A stretch of 31,757 nt of DNA from contig DASSEX010000010.1 in NCBI GenBank assembly GCA_035695045.1, forward strand, positions 1 through 31,757. The letters are read 5' to 3'. Below are positions 1 to 8,068 of this stretch, in pieces. How positions within the stretch are numbered: position 1 is the stretch's first letter; each line of letters begins with the position of its first letter. The notes below the pieces were generated by a model. It did no database searches. It saw only the letters and a list, made by a program, of their open reading frames with translations, and had not been told where the DNA came from. This DNA comes from DASSKP01 sp035695045. GTDB taxonomy: Bacteria; Actinomycetota; Actinomycetes; JAFAQI01. The position numbers and the translations under genes are program-made.

Positions 1-629
1 AAAGAGATGACGACAGGGACGTCCGCACCCCCGACCGGCAGCACGAACAGCACGCCGAACACAAGCGCCGCCAGGCAGAGCAGGACAGCCGCCACCATGC
101 TGCCGGCGGCAAGTCCCCAGATCACGAAGACCAGCGCCGCAACCGCGAGCACGACGTTGAGGAGCCGCTGCCGTGGCAGCACCACGGGACGCCCGGTCAT
201 GAGCTCCTGAAGCTTCGCGAACGTGACGGCACTGCCGGTGAAGGAGACGCCGCCGATCAGCACGCTGAACAGGACGGCCGCCGACGTCCCGATGCCGGCA
301 ATGCTGTGCGACAGGTTGAAGTCCGCCAGCGACACCAGGGCCGCCGCACCGCCACCAACGCCGTTGAATGCCGCCACCATCTGCGGGATGGCCGTCATCT
401 TCACCATGCGCGCCGCAGGGACTGCGACGGCGGTGCCGATGACGATGCCGATGACGATCAGCCAGATCTTGTGCAGTCCGGGCCACGCGAAGGTCGTGGC
501 TATCGCGACGAGCATGCCTGCGGCGCCGATGAGGTTGCCCTGCCGGGCCCACTTCGGTGACGACAGCCCTTTCAACGCGACGATGAAGCAGACCGCGCAC
601 AGCAGGTAGATCAGCTCGAGCGACTCCAT
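1..629 (-). CDS. pntB: NAD(P) transhydrogenase subunit beta (partial)
   Basis: This is the N-terminal 209 residues of the membrane beta subunit of proton-translocating transhydrogenase, which couples hydride transfer from NADH to NADP+ with proton entry. The frame starts with ATG at 629 and stays open to the window edge, so the NADP-binding domain III is missing. I translated it directly. It is very hydrophobic with about five or six membrane spans in view, and it carries ARQGNLIGAAGM near residues 28-39 and a Gly/Ala-rich stretch (FNGVGGGAAALVSL) near residue 85, both typical of PntB. The start lies 5 bases after the pntA2 stop, which fits an operon read pntA1-pntA2-pntB. Identification is firm from sequence plus context. 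Confidence 0.95.
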   Translation of the reverse strand, partial: MESLELIYLLCAVCFIVALKGLSSPKWARQGNLIGAAGMLVAIATTFAWPGLHKIWLIVIGIVIGTAVAVPAARMVKMTAIPQMVAAFNGVGGGAAALVSLADFNLSHSIAGIGTSAAVLFSVLIGGVSFTGSAVTFAKLQELMTGRPVVLPRQRLLNVVLAVAALVFVIWGLAAGSMVAAVLLCLAALVFGVLFVLPVGGADVPVVIS

Positions 630-634
630 CCGCG

Positions 635-967
635 TCACGGCTGGTCACCACCGGCGGGTGGCTCGACAGGGCGCCGGGGCGCTCCGCCGCGGCCCTTGAA
701 CATCTCGAGCATCCGATCTGTCACCACGAAGCCGCCGACGACGTTCATCGTCGCGAGGATGACCGCGAGGAAGCCCAGAATCGTGGTGGCGGCTCCGTGT
801 CCCGTGCCGAGCACGATCATCGAGCCGACCAGGATGACGCCGTGGATCGCGTTCGCACCTGACATCAGAGGCGTGTGCAGGATCGGCGACACCTTCGAGA
901 TGACCTCGAAGCCGACGAACACCGACAGCACGAAGATGGACAGCAGCCCCAGCGTGGTTTCGGTCAC
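635..967 (-). CDS. pntA2: NAD(P) transhydrogenase subunit alpha part 2 (membrane)
   Basis: This 110-residue membrane protein corresponds to the C-terminal membrane part of the alpha subunit, encoded separately as in many bacteria with a split alpha. It has about three membrane helices. Family motifs are HTPLMSGANAIHG at residues 31-43 and NVVGGFVVTDRMLEMFK at 75-91. A Pro/Gly-rich polar tail follows. The start is GTG at 967, overlapping the TGA of pntA1 in the four bases GTGA, so translation is probably coupled. pntB begins 5 bases after its stop. The protein should sit in the cytoplasmic membrane with PntB and form part of the proton channel. Confidence 0.96.
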   Translation of the reverse strand: MTETTLGLLSIFVLSVFVGFEVISKVSPILHTPLMSGANAIHGVILVGSMIVLGTGHGAATTILGFLAVILATMNVVGGFVVTDRMLEMFKGRGGAPRRPVEPPAGGDQP

Positions 968-2067
968 TCCGAGAACACCTGCCCCTCACGTGTGACGCAC
1001 GCGGCGGCGAGGATCTCGTCGTCCCAGTCGGGTGCGATCGCCCCCTCGCGAACCACGAGCGCGAGCAGGTTGGCGACGTTGCGTGCATAGAGCGCACTGG
1101 CATGCAACGGGTAGGCGGAAGCGGGGTTGCGCACCCCGACGATCGTCACGCCGTCCACGTCGATCGTCTCGCCGGCCCGGGTGAGCTCACAGTTGCCGCC
1201 GCCCTCGGCCCCGAGGTCGACCACCACCGATCCCGGTCGCAGGCCCCGGACCATCTCCTCGGTGACCAGGCGAGGGGCGGGCCGACCTGGGACGGCAGCC
1301 GTCGTGATGACGACGTCCGCCTGCACGACAGCGCGCCCGAGTGCTGCCCGCTGCTGCGCCAGGAACTCGTCCGACTGGACCCGGGCATAGCCACCGGCGC
1401 CCTCCTGCGTCTCCAACCCCAGGTCGAGGAACTTCGCCCCCAGCGACCGCACCTCATCGGCGGCGGCGGCTCGGACGTCGTACGCCTCGACGACGGCGCC
1501 CAGCCTTCGCGCCGTCGCGATCGCCTGCAGCCCCGCAACGCCGGCGCCGAGGACCAGCACCTTCGCCGGTGCGACGGTGCCTGCGGCCGTCATCGCGAGC
1601 GGGAACATGCGCGGCGCGACGGACGCCGCCTGCATCACGCAGTAATAGCCCGCGACCAGGGCCTGTGAGGACAGCGCATCCATCGACTGCGCGCGGCTGA
1701 TCCGCGGCACGAGGTCGAGGCTCAGCGCCGTCACGGATCGAGCGGCAAGAGCACGGACGGCGTCGCCGTGCACCCACGGCTGAAGAAAGGAGACCGTAAC
1801 CGCGCCCGGCGACAGCATGGCGATGTCGCCGACCGGCAACGGTTGCACCGTCGCGACGACGTCGGCGCCCTGCAGAAGGTCGGTGCGGCCGCTCGCGATC
1901 TGCGCCCCGCGGGCCGCGAAATCGTGATCCGAGACGTACGCCGCCAGCCCCGCCCCTGCCTGTACGACGACCTCGCAACCTGCCGCCGTCAGCTTCGCAA
2001 CGGTGTCCGGGACCGCAGCCACCCGGCGTTCGCCTTCAGCTGTCTCCTGCGGCACGACCACACGCAC
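964..2067 (-). CDS. pntA1: NAD(P) transhydrogenase subunit alpha part 1 (NAD-binding)
   Basis: This 367-residue soluble protein is domain I of transhydrogenase and binds NAD(H). It shares its fold with alanine dehydrogenase. It opens with MRVVVPQETAEGERRVA, the usual start of the family. It has PRISRAQSMDALSSQ at residues 121-135 and the nucleotide-binding GAGVAGLQAIATARRLGA at 174-191. Full length ends at about 367, as expected when the membrane helices are on a separate gene. The start is GTG at 2067. No clear Shine-Dalgarno sequence is present, but TACGGT lies six bases upstream, which suggests a leaderless transcript. It is the first gene of the pnt operon and should set the NADPH supply of the cell. 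Confidence 0.96.
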   Translation of the reverse strand: MRVVVPQETAEGERRVAAVPDTVAKLTAAGCEVVVQAGAGLAAYVSDHDFAARGAQIASGRTDLLQGADVVATVQPLPVGDIAMLSPGAVTVSFLQPWVHGDAVRALAARSVTALSLDLVPRISRAQSMDALSSQALVAGYYCVMQAASVAPRMFPLAMTAAGTVAPAKVLVLGAGVAGLQAIATARRLGAVVEAYDVRAAAADEVRSLGAKFLDLGLETQEGAGGYARVQSDEFLAQQRAALGRAVVQADVVITTAAVPGRPAPRLVTEEMVRGLRPGSVVVDLGAEGGGNCELTRAGETIDVDGVTIVGVRNPASAYPLHASALYARNVANLLALVVREGAIAPDWDDEILAAACVTREGQVFSE

Positions 2068-2073
2068 GCGCTC

Positions 2074-2079
2074 ACCGTA
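2074..2079 (-). promoter_or_regulatory. candidate -10 box of a leaderless pntA1 promoter
   Basis: On the minus strand TACGGT is followed by six bases (GAGCGC) and the GTG start of pntA1. A TANNNT hexamer 6-8 bases before a start codon is the typical layout of actinobacterial leaderless promoters. No -35 box is obvious. This is inference from spacing alone. Confidence 0.45.
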
Positions 2080-2165
2080 GAGGTCAGGGCCGGTGATCGC
2101 CGGGATTCAGCGCGCGGGCCGCGAAGTCGGGACGTCTGGTCCCATCGCCTCGCTGCAGGGCGGCA

Positions 2166-4373
2166 TCAGACCGGAGTGACGGACAGCACCTGTGCCGAGC
2201 AGACGGGAAGCGACACCCTCAGGCCCTCGCGCAGCTGCTGACCGGTGAAGGTCCCGATCAGGTTGCCCGTGCGGACGTCGGTGACTGTGTAGGACCTCGC
2301 GGGGTCGACACCCTGCAACGCGAGCGAGGTCGCGTCCGGGCCGCCTGCCTGCCGGAAGGCGAACACGTAGCCGCTGTCACCGTTCCAGGGCTGCCACGCC
2401 GCCCATGAGGTGCCGTCGAGGGGGTCCGCAGCGGTGAGCTCGTAGACGGCGGGCCCGAGCCCGTCGCGGTGGGCGCGGTACCAGCTGATCCACCATGCGG
2501 TCTCCGCCTGTTCGGCAGGTGTCAGCTGCGTCAGGTCGGTCCAGAACGTGACGTGCGTGAGCATGGCGAGCGGGAACAACGCGTCGACACCGGCCGCGCC
2601 GCTGTAGGCGCCGGTCAGCGTTCCGTCGAAGGCGCCGACGCCGAGCGACCAGGTGGGCACCCACGGCGCGGCGCTCCACACGTCGTGCAGGAGCTTTGCG
2701 ACCTGCGTGCTGCCGTGCGGGTGCATGTTGTCGAACCACGACGGTCCCAGTGCTGCCGACTCGAACGGCCAGGCGCGCTGGTCGTTGGTCTCGTCGAGCT
2801 CGAACGTGACGCCGGGGTTCTCCTTCTGCATCTGACGCACCAGCGCGACGAAGGCGTCCTCGTAGTCGGCGTAGTCGTGGGTCCCGCAGTCGACCCAGGC
2901 CATGAAGTCGAACTTGAACTCCGTCACGTCGTAGTCGCTGACCAGTCGGCGGACGACGCCGAGCAGGTATCTCTGGAAGTTCGGATTGGTCGCGTCCCAC
3001 ACACCGAGCCCGGCGTCGTCGGGCACCTGGGCGGTCAGGTCGCCGATCGGTGCGCAGGCCCAGTCCGGGTGCGCGGCGTAGGTCGTCGACGCACTGTTGA
3101 ACTCCAGGGGCGACATCCAGAGGCCGAGCTGGAGTCCTTTGCTGTGCAGATAGGTGACGAAGTCCGGGACGTGGTCGCCGTCGTTGTCGGGGAAGCGCGC
3201 TGGGTCGAAGTTCCAGTCACCGCTCTCGCCGCCGGCGCCGCCCTGCCACTGGTCGTCGAGCATGAACGTCTCGCCGCCGAGCGCGGCAAGTGCGTCGACC
3301 TGCGCGCGCAGGTTCGGATCGCTCATCCCGTCGCCGTGGCTCCACGGGTGAAAGGTGTTGAGGTCGATGGTCCGCGGAAAGTCCGGCTCCACCGCTCCCG
3401 CGAAGTCGGCGGCGAAAGTCGCAGCCGCCTCGGCTGCACCACCGGAGTACACCCCGACGAACGACGTACCGAGGTCCAACGAGGTCAGCGGCTGCACGAG
3501 TCGCGCCCGCACAGGAACGGGATAGGCGGGGTTCTCGAGCCGGTTGTAGTCGGGCGGCGACGTCTGCAGCGGCCCGTAGTCGAAGGCGTCCCGCGCCCAG
3601 TCGACACCGACCCAGGAGCGACCGTCGGTGTCGCGGCCCACCCGGCTCATCGCCCCGCCGCGGCGTTGTGAGACGAGGAAGAGCCCGGCGTCGTCGCCGA
3701 AGCGCACGACCTCGCCCTCGGCGTCGAAGGAGCCTGACGGGTGCGAGACGTGGCGGTAGTCGTCGCGCCAGTCCGACCCGTCGTTGTACGCCTGCACCTC
3801 GGCCGGCATCGCGGTGTTCGTCGCCGTCACCTGGTCGAGCGAGTACGACGACACACGCAGCGCGGTCGGACCTGCGACGAGAGTCGAGCGGGTCTCCAGT
3901 ACGCCGGCACCCGGACGCAGGAGGACCAGCCGATCCAGCTCGACGCCGGAAGGCAGCGACGCGTCGGCCACGGCGTACCTGAAGAGCAGTCCCTCGCCGA
4001 GACCGGAGCGGGGGCGCCCCGGCAGCACAGGTGGTGTCACCTGCTTCACCGAGAGGAGAGCCCAGCCGACGGTCGACGACGTCGGGACTCCGTCGAGGTT
4101 CAGCACGAAGTCGGGACCTGGCGACACCCAGTTGCTGTCGTCGCGGCCGGCGAGCGCGGTGGTCCGGACCGAACCGTCGGCGCCGAACGACCAGGTCCGG
4201 CTGACCACGCCGTTGCGCAGCATCGCCCCTGTCGGCGTGACGGTCGCACCGACGCCCTGGCGAACGACGTTGGAGCCGGCGAGGTGCTGCGGCAGAGCGA
4301 GAGCAACCGTGGCAGGAGTGACTACCGCCGCCGCGGCCACGATGCCCAGGAGTCGTCGCACGGCCTGACTCAT
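2166..4373 (-). CDS. secreted GH36-like (alpha-galactosidase-type) glycoside hydrolase
   Basis: This 735-residue protein has a signal peptide (MSQAVRRLLG then a hydrophobic run, probable cleavage after residue 26). Residues 40-330 look like the N-terminal beta-sandwich of clan GH-D enzymes. Residues 335-620 form a TIM-barrel with FHPWSHGDG (341-349), MLDDQW (371-376) and GLQLGLWMSPLEF (413-425). TEFKFDFMAW (484-493) contains the probable nucleophile Asp489, and SWFDN (545-549) contains Asp548 as a likely acid/base. A C-terminal beta domain follows. DNDGDHVPD (396-404) resembles a calcium-binding thrombospondin type 3 loop. The substrate cannot be told; alpha-galactosides are the family norm, but the match is distant. 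The ATG start is only 7 bases from the divergent metallohydrolase gene, so both may process the same extracellular material. Confidence 0.75.
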   Translation of the reverse strand: MSQAVRRLLGIVAAAAVVTPATVALALPQHLAGSNVVRQGVGATVTPTGAMLRNGVVSRTWSFGADGSVRTTALAGRDDSNWVSPGPDFVLNLDGVPTSSTVGWALLSVKQVTPPVLPGRPRSGLGEGLLFRYAVADASLPSGVELDRLVLLRPGAGVLETRSTLVAGPTALRVSSYSLDQVTATNTAMPAEVQAYNDGSDWRDDYRHVSHPSGSFDAEGEVVRFGDDAGLFLVSQRRGGAMSRVGRDTDGRSWVGVDWARDAFDYGPLQTSPPDYNRLENPAYPVPVRARLVQPLTSLDLGTSFVGVYSGGAAEAAATFAADFAGAVEPDFPRTIDLNTFHPWSHGDGMSDPNLRAQVDALAALGGETFMLDDQWQGGAGGESGDWNFDPARFPDNDGDHVPDFVTYLHSKGLQLGLWMSPLEFNSASTTYAAHPDWACAPIGDLTAQVPDDAGLGVWDATNPNFQRYLLGVVRRLVSDYDVTEFKFDFMAWVDCGTHDYADYEDAFVALVRQMQKENPGVTFELDETNDQRAWPFESAALGPSWFDNMHPHGSTQVAKLLHDVWSAAPWVPTWSLGVGAFDGTLTGAYSGAAGVDALFPLAMLTHVTFWTDLTQLTPAEQAETAWWISWYRAHRDGLGPAVYELTAADPLDGTSWAAWQPWNGDSGYVFAFRQAGGPDATSLALQGVDPARSYTVTDVRTGNLIGTFTGQQLREGLRVSLPVCSAQVLSVTPV

Positions 4374-4380
4374 TCGTCAC

Positions 4381-5709
4381 GTGGACAGGAATCCCTCGCC
4401 GAGCATCGAATGTCGCAGGGTGCCCAGCCGCCGGATCGCCGCAGTCGCCCTCGCCGCGGCGACGGCTGCGGCAGTTCCCGCCACTGCCGGCGCACACGCC
4501 GCCCGGTCGTCCGACCGTGCGCAGGATGCGTCAGGTTTCTGGGTCCCGGGCGATCTGCACGTCCACACCATCTACGGGCACGACACCTGCATCACTCCGA
4601 CGACGGCATGGGACCCGACGTCGACGAGCCGGGACGCGCGTCGCTCCTGCGCCGACGCCTACACGGTCGGGTTCACTCCGACGCAACGGCTGCAGGAGGC
4701 GTTCGACCGCGGACTCGACTTCGTCGCGATCACGGACCACAACAACGTCGTCAACCAGACCGATCCGGACGTGCTCGCCTGGGAGAAGGCCCATCCGGCG
4801 TTCGTTTCGGTTCCGGGCTACGAGAACTCGCAACCGGGGCATGTGCAGATGCTCGGCGCCACTGCCTGTTACGGCAATGAGGGCCGCATCGACGGCAGCA
4901 TCATCGAGTGCGACCAGGCCGTTGCCGACCGAAGCGCTACCGGTGAGACCGCACTCGCGAACGGCCTGCGCGCGGATGGCGGCGTCTTCCAGGTCAACCA
5001 TCCGAGCGACGGCAACTGGCCCGGCACGTTCGGCTACTCCGTGGTGCCCGACACCATCGAGGTCTGGAACATCGGCCCGTGGGCCTACCAGCATCCGTTT
5101 CCCGCGAGCAACGACAACAACTACTCGCTCCGCTGGTACGACGGCTTCCTGCGGCAGCCGGGGCTGCCGGAGATCGGTGTCACCGGTGGCAGCGACACGC
5201 ACTGGGTGACGACCGACAGCATCCAAGGAGTTGGTGATCCGACCACTTGGGTCTTCGTGCACAGACTCTCCGTCGATGGCGTGCTCGAAGGTCTGCGCGA
5301 ACACCACACGTTCGTGTCTGCGCTGCCGCCGGCGGAGCAAGGCCCGCAGCTCTACCTGGAGGCCGATCGCAACGGCGACGGCCAGTTCGACGCGATCGCC
5401 GGTGACGAGGTGGGACCGACGGCGACCTACCGCGTCCGCACCGTCGGCGCCGTGCCGGGCAGCGTCTTGCGGATCGTCACCGACACCGGCGCTGTCGAGG
5501 TGCCGCTGGGCGCGTCGGCGTCGTACGACTTCACGCCCGGGCAGAACGGAATCCCCGACGCGTCCATCTATGTGCGGGCGGAGCTGCTCGCACCGGACGC
5601 GCGTGCCCAGCGCACCACCGCATGCGACCCGGTCGTGGGTGCGCAGACGACCGCATGCCGTGACGACCTCGGGATGGAGTCCCTGTCGTCCCCGATCTTC
5701 ATTCGTTGA
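4381..5709 (+). CDS. exported CehA/McbA-type PHP-superfamily metallohydrolase
   Basis: This protein (442 residues from GTG 4381) has a signal peptide and a PHP-like metal centre. GDLHVHTIYGHD gives H60 and H62, TDHN gives D119 and H120, NHPSDGNW supplies H207, and GGSDTHW supplies D272 and H274. This set and order match the CehA/McbA family, whose named members hydrolyse carbamates, though most members are uncharacterised. A C-terminal beta region (residues 320-442) contains DRNGDGQFD (329-337), which resembles an EF-hand or dockerin-type calcium loop. The start is uncertain: GTG at 4381 has no ribosome-binding site, and GTG at 4420 would give a tidier signal peptide (VPSRRIAAVALAAATAAAVP). 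The substrate is unknown. Its 3' end overlaps the convergent pucR-like gene by 11 bases. Confidence 0.8.
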   Translation: MDRNPSPSIECRRVPSRRIAAVALAAATAAAVPATAGAHAARSSDRAQDASGFWVPGDLHVHTIYGHDTCITPTTAWDPTSTSRDARRSCADAYTVGFTPTQRLQEAFDRGLDFVAITDHNNVVNQTDPDVLAWEKAHPAFVSVPGYENSQPGHVQMLGATACYGNEGRIDGSIIECDQAVADRSATGETALANGLRADGGVFQVNHPSDGNWPGTFGYSVVPDTIEVWNIGPWAYQHPFPASNDNNYSLRWYDGFLRQPGLPEIGVTGGSDTHWVTTDSIQGVGDPTTWVFVHRLSVDGVLEGLREHHTFVSALPPAEQGPQLYLEADRNGDGQFDAIAGDEVGPTATYRVRTVGAVPGSVLRIVTDTGAVEVPLGASASYDFTPGQNGIPDASIYVRAELLAPDARAQRTTACDPVVGAQTTACRDDLGMESLSSPIFIR

Positions 5710-6940
5710 GACGACGGGCAGCCAGCGCCGCTCCCAACAGCTGCAGCCCGCGCGACGTCGAGGGGTCGAGTCCCGTGAGCTCGACGATGCGGCGCAGTCG
5801 GTAGTCGAGAGTGTTGGGATGCACGTGCAGAGCCGATGCCGTCGACCTGCGGTCCAGATCGTGGTCGAGGTAGACGGCGAGGGTGTGCGGCAGGTCCGGG
5901 TTGCGGTCCAACGGGTCGAGCAGGTGCGCCAGCTCGCTCTGGGCGTCGCTCGGCCGGGTGAGCTGGTACTCCAGCAGCACGTCGCGCAGCGTGAATCCGC
6001 CTGTCGACGCACCCAGCTGGCGGGCCAGCCGCGCGACGTCCTGGGCCTGAGCGGCTGCCCGTGGGATGTCCGCCGTGCCCGTCGCCGGGGAGCCGCCGGC
6101 AAGAACCTCCGCGCCGGCCGCGGTTTGCAGTCGCTCGACCAGGTCGGAGAGCTGCGCGGTCGACGTGTGCACGTCGTCGACCGTCGTCGGCAGGAGCACG
6201 GACCCACCACCGGGCTCGAGCAGACCGAGCACGTGCTCACCGGCCCACGCGTCGAGGGCGTCCTGCACGCGCCGCACCTTGCGCCGGGCGGCGACCGCGC
6301 CCCCCACACCCCTGTCGCTCTCGTCAGGATGCGCGCCGAGGCGAAACGCCACGACGAGGTACGCCGGCGCGATCGGCGCCCCGAGCCGCGCGGCCAGCGC
6401 GTCGGCCGGCTCCCCGGCGAGCAGCGCTGACGCAAGCCCACGGCGCGCGTCGCGCTCCTCGCCGTAGATGGTCTGCTGTTCCTCGAGGTACGCCGCCGCG
6501 ACGGCCGCCGACACCTGCTGGACATAGGCCAGCACCCGCTCGGCCGCCGCGATCAGCGCGCCGGTCTCCGCCTCCGTCGCCGCCTCGGCCAGCGCCTGCC
6601 AGCCGATCCGGCCCCCGACGTGGTACGCCGACAGGACTGCGTCGAGCGGCACCCGCTCCTCCGCCCGGCGGGCGGCCGACGTCCGGACCTCCGAGAGCTC
6701 GTCGGGGTCGAGCGCGCGACTCTCCCGCAACGTCGTGAAGAACAGCCGCAGGTTGGCCTCGGTGATGGCGAGGATCTCGCCCTCGAGCTGCTCGCGCGGC
6801 AGGACGGCGTACAGCGGGATCTCGGCGACGAAGGTCTCGATCATCCGTCGCGCCAGTCGAGGAACCTCCCGCTCGACGCGCAGGTAGAGAGCCTGCGCCA
6901 CGTCGGCGGTGGCGCGAGCACGCTGCTGGGACGTCGCCAT
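5699..6940 (-). CDS. PucR-family transcriptional regulator
   Basis: This 413-residue protein has the layout of actinobacterial PucR/CdaR-type regulators. An all-alpha N-terminal region (1-165) resembles RsbR-type sensor domains. A middle GGDEF-like region (165-310) follows. The C-terminal PucR helix-turn-helix (349-408) contains VYLDHDLDRRSTASALHVHP and NTLDYRLRRIVELTGLDP. The start is the ATG at 6940 because the start of the family's N-terminal domain follows at once; the frame is open further upstream but only into poor sequence. It is divergent from the quinone oxidoreductase gene with 78 bases between them, so that gene and its own promoter are the most likely targets. The effector is unknown. 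Confidence 0.88.
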   Translation of the reverse strand: MATSQQRARATADVAQALYLRVEREVPRLARRMIETFVAEIPLYAVLPREQLEGEILAITEANLRLFFTTLRESRALDPDELSEVRTSAARRAEERVPLDAVLSAYHVGGRIGWQALAEAATEAETGALIAAAERVLAYVQQVSAAVAAAYLEEQQTIYGEERDARRGLASALLAGEPADALAARLGAPIAPAYLVVAFRLGAHPDESDRGVGGAVAARRKVRRVQDALDAWAGEHVLGLLEPGGGSVLLPTTVDDVHTSTAQLSDLVERLQTAAGAEVLAGGSPATGTADIPRAAAQAQDVARLARQLGASTGGFTLRDVLLEYQLTRPSDAQSELAHLLDPLDRNPDLPHTLAVYLDHDLDRRSTASALHVHPNTLDYRLRRIVELTGLDPSTSRGLQLLGAALAARRLNE

Positions 6941-6947
6941 GCGCACA

Positions 6948-6963
6948 TTGTGCTGCGTCACAA
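6948..6963. promoter_or_regulatory. candidate operator, TTGTG-N6-CACAA palindrome
   Basis: A perfect 5-base inverted repeat with a 6-base spacer lies in the 78-base divergent region, 7 bases from the regulator start. On the minus strand its right half forms CACAAT, six bases before the regulator ATG, which could serve as a weak -10 box. A protein bound here could therefore repress the regulator and control the divergent oxidoreductase. The symmetry is seen directly; its function is inferred. Confidence 0.4.
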
Positions 6964-7005
6964 AGGAAGGGGTGAGGGGCCTCCCCCTGTCCGCGACCGT
7001 CCGCG

Positions 7006-7011
7006 TAGGTT
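7006..7011 (+). promoter_or_regulatory. candidate -10 box of a leaderless promoter (oxidoreductase)
   Basis: TAGGTT is followed by seven bases and the ATG at 7019, and no Shine-Dalgarno sequence is present. This matches the actinobacterial leaderless layout. The assignment rests on spacing and consensus only. Confidence 0.45.
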
Positions 7012-7018
7012 TGCCCGA

Positions 7019-8002
7019 ATGCATGCTGTGACGACGAGCGGATCCGGCGACGTCGACGTCCTCGGCTGGGGCGAGGTGCCGGACCCGGTCGCGGGCCGGG
7101 GAGAGCTGCTGATCGAGGTTGCGGCGTCGGCGGTCAACCGGGCCGATCTGCTGCAACGGCAGGGTTTCTACCCACCACCCCCAGGGGCGTCGGAGATTCT
7201 CGGGCTCGAGTGCAGCGGCACCGTCGCGGCAGTGGGCCCGGGCGTCGAAGGCTGGTCGGTCGGCGACGAGGTGTGTGCGCTGCTTGCCGGCGGCGGATAC
7301 GCCGAGAAGGTCGCCGTCCCCGCGGGGCAGTGCATGCCGGTGCCGGACGAGGTCGACCTGGTCACCGCAGCCGGCTTGCCGGAGGTTGCGTGCACGGTGT
7401 GGTCCAACGTCGTGCACGTGGCGCGACTGACCAGCGGCGAGTCCTTTCTCGTGCACGGCGGCAGCAGCGGCATCGGCACCATGGCCATCCAGGTCGCGAA
7501 AGCGCTCGGCGCGACACCCGTCATCTGCACTGTCGGCAGCGCCGAGAAGGCCGAGCGCTGCCGCGAGCTGGGCGCGGACGTCGTCGTGAACTACCGCGAC
7601 GACGACTTCGTCGCCATGAGTCGAGACGCCACGGGCAACAGAGGTGTCAACGTCGTCCTCGACATCATCGGCGCCGCCTACCTCGCCCGCAACGTCGATG
7701 TCCTGTCCTCCGATGGCCGTCTCGTCGTCATCGGGTTACAGGGAGGCGCGAAGGCCGAGCTCGACCTCGGGCTGCTGTTGCGCAAGCGTGCCGCAGTGCA
7801 CGCGACCTCTCTGCGTGCCCGGCCGATCGAGCAGAAGAGCGCGATCTGCAGGGACGTCGCCGCGGAGCTCTGGCCGCTCGTCGCGACCGGGCGGGTGCGC
7901 CCCATCGTGCACGCGAGCTTCCCGATGAACGAGGTCGCGAACGCGCACCGCATGCTCGCCGCAAGCGACCACGTCGGCAAGGTGCTCCTCACCCGCCCCT
8001 GA
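7019..8002 (+). CDS. NAD(P)H quinone oxidoreductase (zinc-free MDR family)
   Basis: This 327-residue protein belongs to the medium-chain dehydrogenase/reductase superfamily, quinone oxidoreductase branch. The N-terminal GroES-like domain contains NRADLLQRQGFYPPPPGASE (40-59), very like the PIG3/TP53I3 group. The Rossmann domain has VHGGSSGIGTMAIQVAKALG (145-164) for NADP(H). The catalytic and structural zinc ligands of alcohol dehydrogenases are absent, as expected for the quinone reductase branch. The likely reaction is NADPH-dependent reduction of quinones or similar electrophiles in the cytoplasm. The ATG at 7019 is chosen because the family begins there. It is divergent from a PucR-type regulator and ends in a strong hairpin. 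Confidence 0.9.
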   Translation: MHAVTTSGSGDVDVLGWGEVPDPVAGRGELLIEVAASAVNRADLLQRQGFYPPPPGASEILGLECSGTVAAVGPGVEGWSVGDEVCALLAGGGYAEKVAVPAGQCMPVPDEVDLVTAAGLPEVACTVWSNVVHVARLTSGESFLVHGGSSGIGTMAIQVAKALGATPVICTVGSAEKAERCRELGADVVVNYRDDDFVAMSRDATGNRGVNVVLDIIGAAYLARNVDVLSSDGRLVVIGLQGGAKAELDLGLLLRKRAAVHATSLRARPIEQKSAICRDVAAELWPLVATGRVRPIVHASFPMNEVANAHRMLAASDHVGKVLLTRP

Positions 8003-8018
8003 CCGTCTAACGCCCGCA

Positions 8019-8052
8019 GCGGGCTGGAGACGTACTTGCGTCTTCAGCCCGC
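8019..8052. terminator. bidirectional hairpin terminator between convergent genes
   Basis: GCGGGCTGGAGACG (8019-8032) pairs with CGTCTTCAGCCCGC read as 8039-8052. The stem is 14 base pairs with a single G-T wobble and a 6-base loop. There is no T-run, which is common in high-GC actinobacteria. It lies between the stops of the oxidoreductase (8002) and the APC permease (8069) and could end both transcripts. Confidence 0.8.
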
Positions 8053-8068
8053 CACACTGCGGCGATCG

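Noticed and set aside
2129..2143. GGGAC-N5-GTCCC hairpin downstream of the glycosidase gene
   Set aside because: A 5-base stem is too short in this composition to call a terminator.
4531..6525. Long minus-strand frame across the metallohydrolase and the PucR gene
   Set aside because: It is Arg/Ser-rich shadow sequence opposite two genes with clear family motifs.
6941..7456. N-terminal extension of the PucR regulator
   Set aside because: The extension overlaps the oxidoreductase gene on the other strand and has no family similarity; the ATG at 6940 fits.
8012..8024. Short perfect hairpin GCCCG-CAG-CGGGC
   Set aside because: It overlaps the much longer terminator stem at 8019-8052, which is the better structure.
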